Below are positions 9,167 to 16,604 of a stretch of DNA of 64,000 bases, piece by piece. Source of the stretch: Limosilactobacillus caccae (GTDB lineage: Bacteria; Bacillota; Bacilli; Lactobacillales; Lactobacillaceae). The position numbers and the translations under genes are program-made. Under the pieces are notes generated by a model, which saw only the letters and a list, made by a program, of their open reading frames with translations, had not been told where the DNA came from and made no database searches. The stretch spans positions 186,001 to 250,000 of the forward strand of contig NZ_FTOY01000011.1 in NCBI RefSeq assembly GCF_900156885.1. The letters are read 5' to 3'. The stretch's first letter is position 1, and each line of letters begins with the position of its first letter.

Positions 9167-10456
9167 ATGTTTCAGTTTGTTATTTTATGTTTGATTTTCC
9201 CGTTATGGGGAGCTGCTGCGAGTCTTAACGATATTTTGATTACCCAGTTTAAGACTGTTTTCACATTAAATGATACCGCCACTGCCTTTGTGCAGAGTGC
9301 ATTCTATGGTGGTTACTTCTTGATGGCAATTCCTGCCTCAATCTTGATTAAGAAGACATCCTACAAGTTAGCAATTTTAACCGGACTTTTATTCTATATT
9401 ATTGGTTGTGGAATGTTCTTCCCAGCTTCACACGTTGCAACTTATAGTATGTTCTTAGCGGCGATCTTTGCGATTGCGATTGGTTTGAGTTTCTTGGAGA
9501 CTTCTTGTGACACCTATGCCACGATGTTTGGTCCCAAGGAAACGGCTAACAAGCGGTTAAATGTTGCAAACGTGTTGATCCCGCTGGGAGACATCATGGG
9601 GATCGTCCTCGGTAAATACCTGATCTTTGGTGAAGGTGGTAACATTGCCGATAAAGTTGCGGGAATGTCGAAGGCGGAAGCGGAAGCCTATAACCAGCAC
9701 TTATTGCAGCTGACTTTACGGCCGTATAAGTACATCTTGATTGTCTTGATTATTATCTTTATTGTCCTGGCAGTCACTAAGATGCCGCGGGCAAAGGCAC
9801 TGGCAACGGCAGAAGAAGCGCAAGAAGCACCCGAAGAACAACCATCACTTGGTGAAACGCTCAATTACTTGTTCCATAATAAGCGGTACATGAAGGGGGT
9901 TCTTTGCCAATTTATCTATGCCGGGATGCAGACAACGGTATGGTCATTCACCATCCGGTTAGCATTACGGTTGGACTCACACATTTCTGATGCTGCTGCT
10001 TCAACGTTCATGATTTACAGTTACATCGCCTGGTTCTTTGGTAAGTTGGTAGCCAACTGGTTCTTAAACCGGTACTCAATCACGAAAGTGCTTACCTGGT
10101 TCTCCCTTCTCGGAACAATCTCGCTGATTATTACTTTTACCATTCCAAACATGACGGCGGTTGTTGCGGCAATCGTGACGAGTTTCTTCTTTGGTCCAGA
10201 ATGGCCAACAATTTATGCCCACACCCTGGATCAGATTCATGAAAAGAAGTACACCGAAACTGGTGGGGCAATTATCGTAATGTCCTTGATCGGTGGGGCA
10301 ATTGTACCAACCATCCAAGGACGGGTATCCGACCTTACTGGTTCAATGCAATTTTCATTTATCGTTCCAGCTATCTGTTTTGCCCTTATTACGATTTACT
10401 TCTGGACAGAACACCGGTGGGAAAAGGCCCATCCTGAACAAGTACAGGAACATTAA
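9167..10456 (+). CDS. FucP-type MFS sugar permease (probable ribose importer), start codon damaged
   Basis: At least 429 residues, 12 predicted TM segments, resembling the fucose:H+ symporter family (LNDILITQFKTVF, QSAFYGGYF, LSFLETSCDTYA). Context in an rbsK-rbsD operon suggests ribose. The first usable ATG, 9167, falls at the start of TM1 and has no SD. The frame is open upstream to 9095 and would encode a family-like N-terminus (NNEKQQSWVQLPDGYLNRTP), but no ATG, GTG or TTG occurs there. The sequence at 9106-9118 reads AATAACGAAAAAC, as if the G of an ATG-AAC start had been deleted; an AGGAG SD lies 11 bp before. It may be poorly translated, or this may be a sequencing error. Confidence 0.85.
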   Translation: MFQFVILCLIFPLWGAAASLNDILITQFKTVFTLNDTATAFVQSAFYGGYFLMAIPASILIKKTSYKLAILTGLLFYIIGCGMFFPASHVATYSMFLAAIFAIAIGLSFLETSCDTYATMFGPKETANKRLNVANVLIPLGDIMGIVLGKYLIFGEGGNIADKVAGMSKAEAEAYNQHLLQLTLRPYKYILIVLIIIFIVLAVTKMPRAKALATAEEAQEAPEEQPSLGETLNYLFHNKRYMKGVLCQFIYAGMQTTVWSFTIRLALRLDSHISDAAASTFMIYSYIAWFFGKLVANWFLNRYSITKVLTWFSLLGTISLIITFTIPNMTAVVAAIVTSFFFGPEWPTIYAHTLDQIHEKKYTETGGAIIVMSLIGGAIVPTIQGRVSDLTGSMQFSFIVPAICFALITIYFWTEHRWEKAHPEQVQEH

Positions 10457-10482
10457 TAATATTTCCCAGGAAATAATTTAAA

Positions 10483-10529
10483 GAGGCTGAGAAGAAACAG
10501 AAGTTTCTTCTCAGCCTCATGTTTTTTTT
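10483..10529 (+). terminator. Intrinsic terminator of the ribose operon
   Basis: 16-bp perfect stem (GAGGCTGAGAAGAAAC and its complement) with an AGAA loop, then GTTTTTTT after CAT. Confidence 0.9.
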
Positions 10530-10588
10530 ATCTCCGAATATTACACAGCAATCGCGGGAAACCAATAGGCTAGCTCCGCGTCGAAAGC

Positions 10589-10667
10589 GAGCCCCTCAAG
10601 GGTAACTACGGACAAACGTCGGCCCGTGCCGTGCCAACGCCCGTCCTAGGTTACCCCACCGGGGCTC
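10589..10667 (+). other. GC-rich long imperfect hairpin, possible structured RNA
   Basis: The gap 10457-10760 holds the ribose terminator, this block and the cdaA promoter. The block is far more GC-rich than its surroundings. It folds into one long hairpin of four nested helices: GAGCCCC (10589-10595) with GGGGCTC (10661-10667); GGGTAAC (10600-10606) with GTTACCC (10650-10656); GGAC (10610-10613) with GTCC (10643-10646); and CGT.GGC (10617-10623) with GCC.ACG (10633-10639). AGCTTTTTT follows at 10673. I do not recognise it as SRP, 6S or RNase P RNA. It could be an unknown ncRNA or the right end (omega-RNA-like) of a lost IS200/IS605 element. Confidence 0.5.
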
Positions 10668-10721
10668 CGAGAAGCTTTTTTCCCAGCTTGCTCTTTTCTT
10701 TAAGTCAAACTAGTGATGAAA

Positions 10722-10730
10722 TGATATAAT
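10722..10730 (+). promoter_or_regulatory. Extended -10 promoter of cdaA operon
   Basis: TGATATAAT, a consensus extended -10 about 30 bp before cdaA; no good -35 is visible. Confidence 0.6.
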
Positions 10731-10760
10731 ATGAACGTGATTTAGAGGATGGTGAATGCG

Positions 10761-11609
10761 ATGCAATTTTTAGTTTCGCTTTTGACATGGCAGAATCTGA
10801 TTCACTTAATTGATATCTTAGTAATTTGGTTTTTAATTTACGAATTGTTAATGCTAATTCGTGGAACAAGGGCGGTACAGCTTTTCCGGGGAATTTTAAT
10901 TATTATCCTGGTAAAGATTATTAGTTGGTATGTTGGACTGAGTACCGTTTCCTGGGTGATGGACCAGATTATTAACTGGGGTGTTATCGCAATCGTTGTT
11001 ATTTTTCAGCCAGAAATTCGGCGAGGATTGGAACACCTTGGTCGCGGTAGCTTCTTTACCCATAACCAGACGGCTAATGAGAAAGAAGAAGATATGATTA
11101 AGCAGCTGGACCAGGCAATTCAATATATGTCAAAGCGACGGATCGGTGCGCTGATCAGTATTCAGATGAATACGGGACTTGAGGAATATATTGAGACCGG
11201 GATCCCGCTTGATGCTGACATTTCTGGCGCCCTCTTGATTAACACGTTTATTCCTAATACCCCGCTACATGATGGGGCGGTAATCATTAAGAATAATCGC
11301 ATTGCAGTTGCTGCGGCGTACCTACCGCTTTCTGACAGTAAGTTGATCCCGAAGGAATTAGGGACCCGTCACCGGGCAGCCGTAGGTATTAGTGAGGTGA
11401 CTGATGCGTTAACCGTGGTAATCTCAGAAGAAACTGGTGAGGTTTCGATTACAAAGGATAACGAGTTAATCCGCAACCTATCCCGGGAAGACTATTTGAA
11501 ATTCTTCCGGGCACAGTTGTATACCCATGAGCCGCAGCGTGAAAACCTGTTGACTAAGGTTTATGCAAAGCTGCAAGGTAAGGGAGGTGGCCGTCATGGA
11601 CAAGGATAA
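10761..11609 (+). CDS. cdaA: Diadenylate cyclase CdaA (c-di-AMP synthase)
   Basis: 282-residue membrane enzyme making c-di-AMP from two ATP. Three N-terminal TM segments (about residues 10-85) precede the DAC domain, which shows the substrate motifs LHDGAVIIKN and GTRHRAAVGISE. The frame is open to an ATG at 10749; the ATG at 10761 fits family N-termini (MQFLVSLL) better, with SD GAGG somewhat far away. Its end overlaps cdaR by 14 bp. The conserved cdaA-cdaR-glmM order links c-di-AMP to amino-sugar synthesis. Confidence 0.95.
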   Translation: MQFLVSLLTWQNLIHLIDILVIWFLIYELLMLIRGTRAVQLFRGILIIILVKIISWYVGLSTVSWVMDQIINWGVIAIVVIFQPEIRRGLEHLGRGSFFTHNQTANEKEEDMIKQLDQAIQYMSKRRIGALISIQMNTGLEEYIETGIPLDADISGALLINTFIPNTPLHDGAVIIKNNRIAVAAAYLPLSDSKLIPKELGTRHRAAVGISEVTDALTVVISEETGEVSITKDNELIRNLSREDYLKFFRAQLYTHEPQRENLLTKVYAKLQGKGGGRHGQG

Positions 11610-12483
11610 GAAGGGCTTCTTCCGGCGCAAGTGGTTCTTGCGTCTTACCTCACTGGTGTTAGCACTATTTCTATTCATGTATGTCAATGGAAGCAAGAGT
11701 GGTTTTTTACGGCAAAATACCCGGAATAACAACCAGAGTAGTGCATTGATGTCAAATAAGTCGGCAACGATCAAGATGCCGTTAGACGTGACAGTCGATA
11801 ATTCAAAATATATTGTCAGTGGCTACCCGCAATATGTTAAGGTAAAGGTCAATGGGCCGTCAGCATTAGTAACGACGACCATGAACACCCAAAACTTTAA
11901 GGTTTACGCTGACCTATCCGACCTCGGACCTGGTAAGCACAAGGTGAAGCTTAAGACGAGCGGCCTTAACTCAGAGTTAAAGTCGACAATCTCCCCGTCA
12001 ACAATTACGGTTAACGTGCAACCACGGAAGACGATTACGATGCGGGTAAGCATTCGCTTAAGTAATAAGAGTCTGGATGATGGTTACCAACTGGGGCACC
12101 CTCGTAGCGATATTCAGAATGTTCAAGTTACTGGATCACGTGAACAGGTTAACCGGGTAGACCGGATTGTGGCCTTTGTGGCGGTACCACGAGATACTAA
12201 GAACACCATTTCCCGCCAGGTAACACTTCAGGCGGTCGACAAGAATGGTCAGATCCTTAATGTCGTTATTTCGCCAGCAACGACCAACATTGAGATTCCG
12301 GTCGTTTCTGGTGACAGCAGTAGCAGCAGCACGGATAATAATAGCAGCAGTGATGCAAAGGAAAGTAATAGTAACCGGGCGACGAGGTCATCAACCGCAT
12401 CGTCGACCCAGACATCACAGGCATCAAGCAGTTCTAGTGCTGCCGATGAAAATGATTCAAGTACGAGTAATACGAATGAGTAG
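11596..12483 (+). CDS. cdaR: YbbR-domain protein CdaR, regulator of CdaA
   Basis: 295 residues from the ATG at 11596 (SD AAGGGAGGTGG). One N-terminal TM segment (about residues 13-32), then extracytoplasmic YbbR-type repeats, and a Ser/Asn/Asp-rich low-complexity C-terminal tail of about 60 residues. In other Firmicutes CdaR binds CdaA and tunes its activity. The gene overlaps cdaA and precedes glmM by 23 bp. Confidence 0.92.
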   Translation: MDKDKKGFFRRKWFLRLTSLVLALFLFMYVNGSKSGFLRQNTRNNNQSSALMSNKSATIKMPLDVTVDNSKYIVSGYPQYVKVKVNGPSALVTTTMNTQNFKVYADLSDLGPGKHKVKLKTSGLNSELKSTISPSTITVNVQPRKTITMRVSIRLSNKSLDDGYQLGHPRSDIQNVQVTGSREQVNRVDRIVAFVAVPRDTKNTISRQVTLQAVDKNGQILNVVISPATTNIEIPVVSGDSSSSSTDNNSSSDAKESNSNRATRSSTASSTQTSQASSSSSAADENDSSTSNTNE

Positions 12484-12506
12484 GTTAGATTAAAGGAGAA
12501 TATTCA

Positions 12507-13862
12507 ATGAAGTTAAAATATTTTGGTACTGATGGAGTACGCGGAGTAGCAAACCAAGATCTTAGTCCCGAGCTCGCGTTTCGCGTTGGCCGGGCCGGGG
12601 GATATGTCCTTACCCGTCACTCCGACCGGAAACAACCACAAGTATTGGTTTCCCGTGACACCCGGATTTCTGGTCAAATGCTAGAAAACGCATTAGTTGC
12701 CGGACTGCTTTCAGTTGGGATCGAGGTTTTGCGGCTAGGGGTCGTAACTACCCCTGGTGTGGCTTACCTAGTGCGCGCCCAAGAAGCGGATGCGGGGGTA
12801 ATGATCACTGCTAGTCACAACCCAATCAAGTACAACGGGATTAAGTACTTTGGGGGTAACGGCTTTAAGCTTTCTGATGACTTAGAATACGAAATTGAAC
12901 AATTGCTAGATGCCGAAGAAGATACTTTGCCCCGTCCATCTGATGAGGGCCTCGGGACAGTTGCTGATTACCACGAAGGTGCCTTGAAGTACACTTCCTT
13001 CTTAGAGCAGACTGTTTCAACCGACTTGGCTGGCTTGAAGGTTGTTGTTGATGCGGCCAACGGGGCAACTAGTGGATTTGTTTCCAACCTCTTTGCTGAC
13101 ATGAACGTTGACTTTATTCCGATTAATGACCAGCCTAACGGGTTAAACACTAACTTAGATTGTGGTTCAACCCACCCGGAGGGCTTGCAAAAGGCCGTCG
13201 TTGAAAATGGTGCGGACTTAGGGTTAGCCTTTGATGGTGATGGTGACCGGTGTATTGCTGTTGATAATGAAGGAAATATTGTCGACGGTGACAAGATCAT
13301 GTACATCTGTGGTAAGAAGATGGATGAAAAGGGCCTATTGAAGAAGGACACCGTGGTTACAACTGTGATGAGTAACTTGGGGATGTACAAGGCCCTTGAG
13401 GCGCACGGGATGAAGAGTGTTAAGACCAAGGTTGGTGACCGGTACGTTGTTGAAGAAATGCTTAAGAACGGCTACAACCTTGGTGGTGAACAGTCCGGCC
13501 ACATCATCTTCCTTGACCACAACACGACTGGTGATGGGATGTTGACGGCCTTACAGCTATTATCCGTAGTTAAGGATTCTGGCAAGGCCCTGGCAGAATT
13601 GGCTAGTGATGTAACGACTTACCCGCAAGAATTATTAAACATTAAGGTTGCTGATAAGGCAGCAGCGATGGAAAACGAAAAGCTAAAAGCGGTTATCGAA
13701 GAAGTCGAAAATGAAATGAACGGCGACGGGCGAGTACTTGTCCGCCCAAGTGGGACTGAACCATTGTTACGGATCATGGCCGAAGCGGCAACCCCTGAGC
13801 TGGTCCACCAATACGTTGAAAAGATTGCTGACGTTGCGCGGGCAGAATTAGAAGTTAAATAG
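12507..13862 (+). CDS. glmM: Phosphoglucosamine mutase
   Basis: 451 residues; converts glucosamine-6-P to glucosamine-1-P for UDP-GlcNAc. Begins [13 protein letters not shown]. The phosphoserine loop [12 protein letters not shown] (about residues 98-109), the Mg-binding DGDGDR (about 245-250), the sugar loop GGEQSGH and the phosphate-binding [10 protein letters not shown] are all intact. SD AAAGGAG. In other bacteria GlmM can bind and inhibit CdaA, which fits its place in this operon. Confidence 0.97.
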   Translation: MKLKYFGTDGVRGVANQDLSPELAFRVGRAGGYVLTRHSDRKQPQVLVSRDTRISGQMLENALVAGLLSVGIEVLRLGVVTTPGVAYLVRAQEADAGVMITASHNPIKYNGIKYFGGNGFKLSDDLEYEIEQLLDAEEDTLPRPSDEGLGTVADYHEGALKYTSFLEQTVSTDLAGLKVVVDAANGATSGFVSNLFADMNVDFIPINDQPNGLNTNLDCGSTHPEGLQKAVVENGADLGLAFDGDGDRCIAVDNEGNIVDGDKIMYICGKKMDEKGLLKKDTVVTTVMSNLGMYKALEAHGMKSVKTKVGDRYVVEEMLKNGYNLGGEQSGHIIFLDHNTTGDGMLTALQLLSVVKDSGKALAELASDVTTYPQELLNIKVADKAAAMENEKLKAVIEEVENEMNGDGRVLVRPSGTEPLLRIMAEAATPELVHQYVEKIADVARAELEVK

Positions 13863-13887
13863 CGAAGCTGGTAAAACAGCAAAACAA

Positions 13888-13925
13888 AGAGACCTGGAGA
13901 AAATAATTTCTCTTGGTCTTTTTTA
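13888..13925 (+). terminator. Intrinsic terminator of cdaA-cdaR-glmM
   Basis: AGACC/GGTCT and GAGAAA/TTTCTC helices with a small internal loop, followed by TTTTTT. Confidence 0.8.
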
Positions 13926-14014
13926 TATTCTTAATTTTGCTAAAGTCAGCTGACGGGGACATGAGCAGCAACTTGGGTGAAAAAATCTGACAATAGACCA
14001 ATTAGACAAAATGA

Positions 14015-14080
14015 TTGACAATTAAAATCAAAAACTGTACTATACAATACAGTTGCTTAGGGCTAGCGGTTGCGCTAGTT
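14015..14080 (+). promoter_or_regulatory. glmS promoter and 5' hairpin
   Basis: TTGACA (14015-14020), 17-bp spacer, TACTAT (14038-14043). The mRNA start region then carries the hairpin CTAGCG-GTTG-CGCTAG. No glmS ribozyme core is visible in the 255 bp upstream of glmS, so the usual Firmicute GlcN6P control seems absent. Confidence 0.75.
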
Positions 14081-14117
14081 ATCTATACCAATTTTATTTA
14101 AAGGATGGAATTTAATT

Positions 14118-15938
14118 ATGTGTGGAATTGTTGGAGTTACCGGGACTGACAAGAGTTTGTCAATCTTGATTAATGGTTTGAAGCGGCTTGAGTACCGTGG
14201 TTATGACTCAGCGGGTGTTTATGTCAACGACCAGCAGGGGCATGACTACCTAGTTAAGCGTCCTGGACGGATTAGTAACTTGGAAGCGGCATTGACTGAT
14301 GATGTGCAGGGAATGGCCGGGATTGGTCATACCCGGTGGGCTACGCATGGTGAACCAAACGAAGCCAATGCACACCCACAGTACTCCCAAGATGAACGTT
14401 TTTACCTGGTGCACAACGGGGTAATTGAAAACTATACTGAATTAAAGAAGGAATACCTCGCTGACGTTAAGTTTGTCAGCCAAACAGATACTGAAGTGAT
14501 TGTTCAGTTAGTTGATAAGTTCGTTGTCGAGTCCCAAATGTCAACGGAAGCAGCATTATTAAAGGTTCTCCACTTGATTAGTCCAGATTCATCATACGCC
14601 TTTGTGTTAATGGATAAGGAGACGCCGGATACTCTCTATGTTGCCAAGAACAAGAGCCCATTATTAGTGGGGGTTGCTGATGGCTACAACATGGTTGGTT
14701 CTGATGCAATGTCAATGATCAAGGAAACCGACACCTTCATGGAAATCGGTGACCACGAATTAGTGATTGTTAAGCCAGACCACGTGACAATCAAGGACTT
14801 TGAAGGTAATGAAGTTCACCGGGACACCTTTAAGGTTGACATGGACGCCAATGCTGCTGACAAGGGGACTTACCCATACTACATGTTAAAAGAAATTGAC
14901 GAACAACCTGCGGTAATGCGGAAGCTCGTGCAAAATTACTTTGGCGACCACGATACGGCGCAAATTGATGAGCAGCTATTGAAGGACATGGCTGCTGCTG
15001 ACCATATCTACATTATCGGTGCGGGGACTAGTTACCATGCCGGTTTAGTGGGTGCCCGGATCTTTGAGCGGCTTTGCGGTATTCCAACTTCTGTTCACAT
15101 TTCTTCTGAATTTGCATATGAACAACCACTGCTTTCCAAGAAGCCATTCTTTATCTTCCTGAGTCAAAGTGGTGAGACCGCTGATAGTCGGGAAGTATTG
15201 GTTAACGTTAATAAGAATAACTGGCCAAGTTTGACGATCACCAACGTTGATAAGTCAACCTTGTCACGGGAAGCTACGTACACTGAATTACTTTACGCTG
15301 GTCCTGAAATCGCGGTGGCATCAACGAAGGCTTACACTGCCCAAATTGCTGTTGAAGCGATCTTAGCTCAAGCCCTCGGTATCTACATGGGAAAGGATGC
15401 TGCCAAGAAATTTGATGTTAAGCACCAGTTAGGCCTCGTTGCCAACGGCATGCAAGCCATCACTGACAGCAAGGACAAGATTGAAGAAATTGCTTCTCGC
15501 TACCTTTCTAAGACGCCAAATGCCTTCTACATTGGTCGGGGCATGGACTGGTCAGTTTCACTTGAAGCAGCCCTCAAGCTTAAGGAAATTTCCTACGTTC
15601 AGGCAGAAGGCTTTGCTTCTGGTGAATTGAAGCACGGGACGATTGCATTGATTGAGGAACACACGCCGGTAATCGGGATCATCACCCAGGACCGGACTGC
15701 TGGTTTGACCCGGAGTAACCTTGAAGAGACTGAGGCCCGGGGAGCAAGCACGATCACGATTGTTTCCCGCCACCTTGCCCAAGAAGACGACACGATTGTC
15801 TTACCAGATGTCGATGAAGTATTGATGCCATTGCTCAGTGTAATCCCTGCCCAACTGTTGGCATACTACACTAGTCTTGGCAAGGGCTTGGACGTTGATA
15901 AGCCACGGAACTTAGCAAAGTCCGTTACAGTTCAATAA
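14118..15938 (+). CDS. glmS: Glutamine-fructose-6-phosphate aminotransferase
   Basis: 606 residues; makes glucosamine-6-phosphate from fructose-6-P and glutamine. The N-terminal class II amidotransferase domain begins MCGIVGVTG with catalytic Cys2. Two SIS domains follow (GAGTSYHAGLVGAR near residue 302, SQSGETADS near 350, ASTKAYTAQ near 400), and the C-terminus DVDKPRNLAKSVTVQ is intact. SD AAAGGATGG. It has its own promoter and terminator, separate from the cdaA operon just upstream. Confidence 0.97.
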   Translation: MCGIVGVTGTDKSLSILINGLKRLEYRGYDSAGVYVNDQQGHDYLVKRPGRISNLEAALTDDVQGMAGIGHTRWATHGEPNEANAHPQYSQDERFYLVHNGVIENYTELKKEYLADVKFVSQTDTEVIVQLVDKFVVESQMSTEAALLKVLHLISPDSSYAFVLMDKETPDTLYVAKNKSPLLVGVADGYNMVGSDAMSMIKETDTFMEIGDHELVIVKPDHVTIKDFEGNEVHRDTFKVDMDANAADKGTYPYYMLKEIDEQPAVMRKLVQNYFGDHDTAQIDEQLLKDMAAADHIYIIGAGTSYHAGLVGARIFERLCGIPTSVHISSEFAYEQPLLSKKPFFIFLSQSGETADSREVLVNVNKNNWPSLTITNVDKSTLSREATYTELLYAGPEIAVASTKAYTAQIAVEAILAQALGIYMGKDAAKKFDVKHQLGLVANGMQAITDSKDKIEEIASRYLSKTPNAFYIGRGMDWSVSLEAALKLKEISYVQAEGFASGELKHGTIALIEEHTPVIGIITQDRTAGLTRSNLEETEARGASTITIVSRHLAQEDDTIVLPDVDEVLMPLLSVIPAQLLAYYTSLGKGLDVDKPRNLAKSVTVQ

Positions 15939-15943
15939 GATCA

Positions 15944-15975
15944 AAAAAAGCTACAGCAAGACTGTAGCTTTTTTA
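15944..15975 (+). terminator. Intrinsic terminator after glmS
   Basis: AAAAAAGCTACAG/CTGTAGCTTTTTT, a 13-bp stem with a 5-nt loop. Confidence 0.92.
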
Positions 15976-16031
15976 ATATCTAGCAACCGGCAGTCAACTT
16001 GATAAAAAAAGAAATTTTGTTAATAAAACGG

Positions 16032-16060
16032 TTGACTTATTTAGATGAAACCGCTATCAT
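16032..16060 (+). promoter_or_regulatory. Strong sigma-A promoter of candidate small RNA
   Basis: TTGACT, 17-bp spacer, TATCAT; transcription would start near 16067. Confidence 0.75.
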
Positions 16061-16066
16061 AATAGT

Positions 16067-16149
16067 TGCAAGGTATTAAGTATTTACCTTCTAATCAATT
16101 CTCTTTCTCTCTTATGCCAATCATCGTCTTACAGACGATGATTTTTTGG
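16067..16149 (+). ncRNA. Candidate small RNA of about 80 nt
   Basis: A near-consensus promoter is followed, about 50 nt after the predicted start, by an 11-bp perfect hairpin (AATCATCGTCT, loop TAC, AGACGATGATT at 16119-16143) and a T-run. No SD-preceded ORF lies between. The next gene (16195) has its own TATAAT. The element may be a free small RNA or a terminated leader of that gene. Confidence 0.5.
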
Positions 16150-16194
16150 TTTAAACTCGCTATAATTAAAAGGGTTGAAAGGGGCAAGCAAAAA

Positions 16195-16506
16195 GTGGAA
16201 GAACAACATGAAACTTTAACGTTGATTGAAGAAATTACCCGTAACGACGGGTCGAAATATTATGAGATTGGTAACATGGTGCAAAATGGCCGGGCAGAAC
16301 TAGCGGCCGAACGTGGCTTTATCAAGGAAGTACGGATCCTTGAGCTAAATATTCCCCATTCAAAAAATGTTATTAAATATGAGCACTTTATCAATACCCA
16401 TTACAAGATGCAAGACGAATCAATGGATCACTGGGAAGAATGGAAACGCCCAGCAGAGATTGATGATGTTGTAAAAGCCATCTTGAAAGAAAATCACGTC
16501 GGTTAA
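16195..16506 (+). CDS. Hypothetical protein, 103 aa
   Basis: Not recognised. A GTG start at 16195 with SD AAAGGGG is chosen because the upstream open frame crosses a terminator. The protein is small, soluble, acidic and charged: a beta-rich first half (ETLTLIEEITRNDGSKYYEIGN) and a C-terminal EMDHWEEW-like acidic-aromatic stretch. It sits alone between the candidate small RNA and the oatA-like gene. Similar short proteins of unknown role are common in lactobacilli. Confidence 0.65.
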   Translation: MEEQHETLTLIEEITRNDGSKYYEIGNMVQNGRAELAAERGFIKEVRILELNIPHSKNVIKYEHFINTHYKMQDESMDHWEEWKRPAEIDDVVKAILKENHVG

Positions 16507-16604
16507 CCAAAATAACCTAAGACTAATTTATGATAAAATCTGGCAATTAGCCTTGGGCCTTTTTAGTTAAATTACTATTGAAAAATTTATGTGGAGGTCT
16601 GGCA

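Noticed and set aside
10589-10667. SRP RNA, 6S RNA or RNase P RNA
   Set aside because: Lacks the GGAAGGAAGCAGC-type SRP loop and the conserved RNase P segments, and is too short for 6S; left unidentified.
16066-16195. N-terminal 43 residues of a longer form of the 103-aa protein
   Set aside because: This stretch contains a perfect terminator hairpin and a TATAAT; a GTG with SD at 16195 is the better start.
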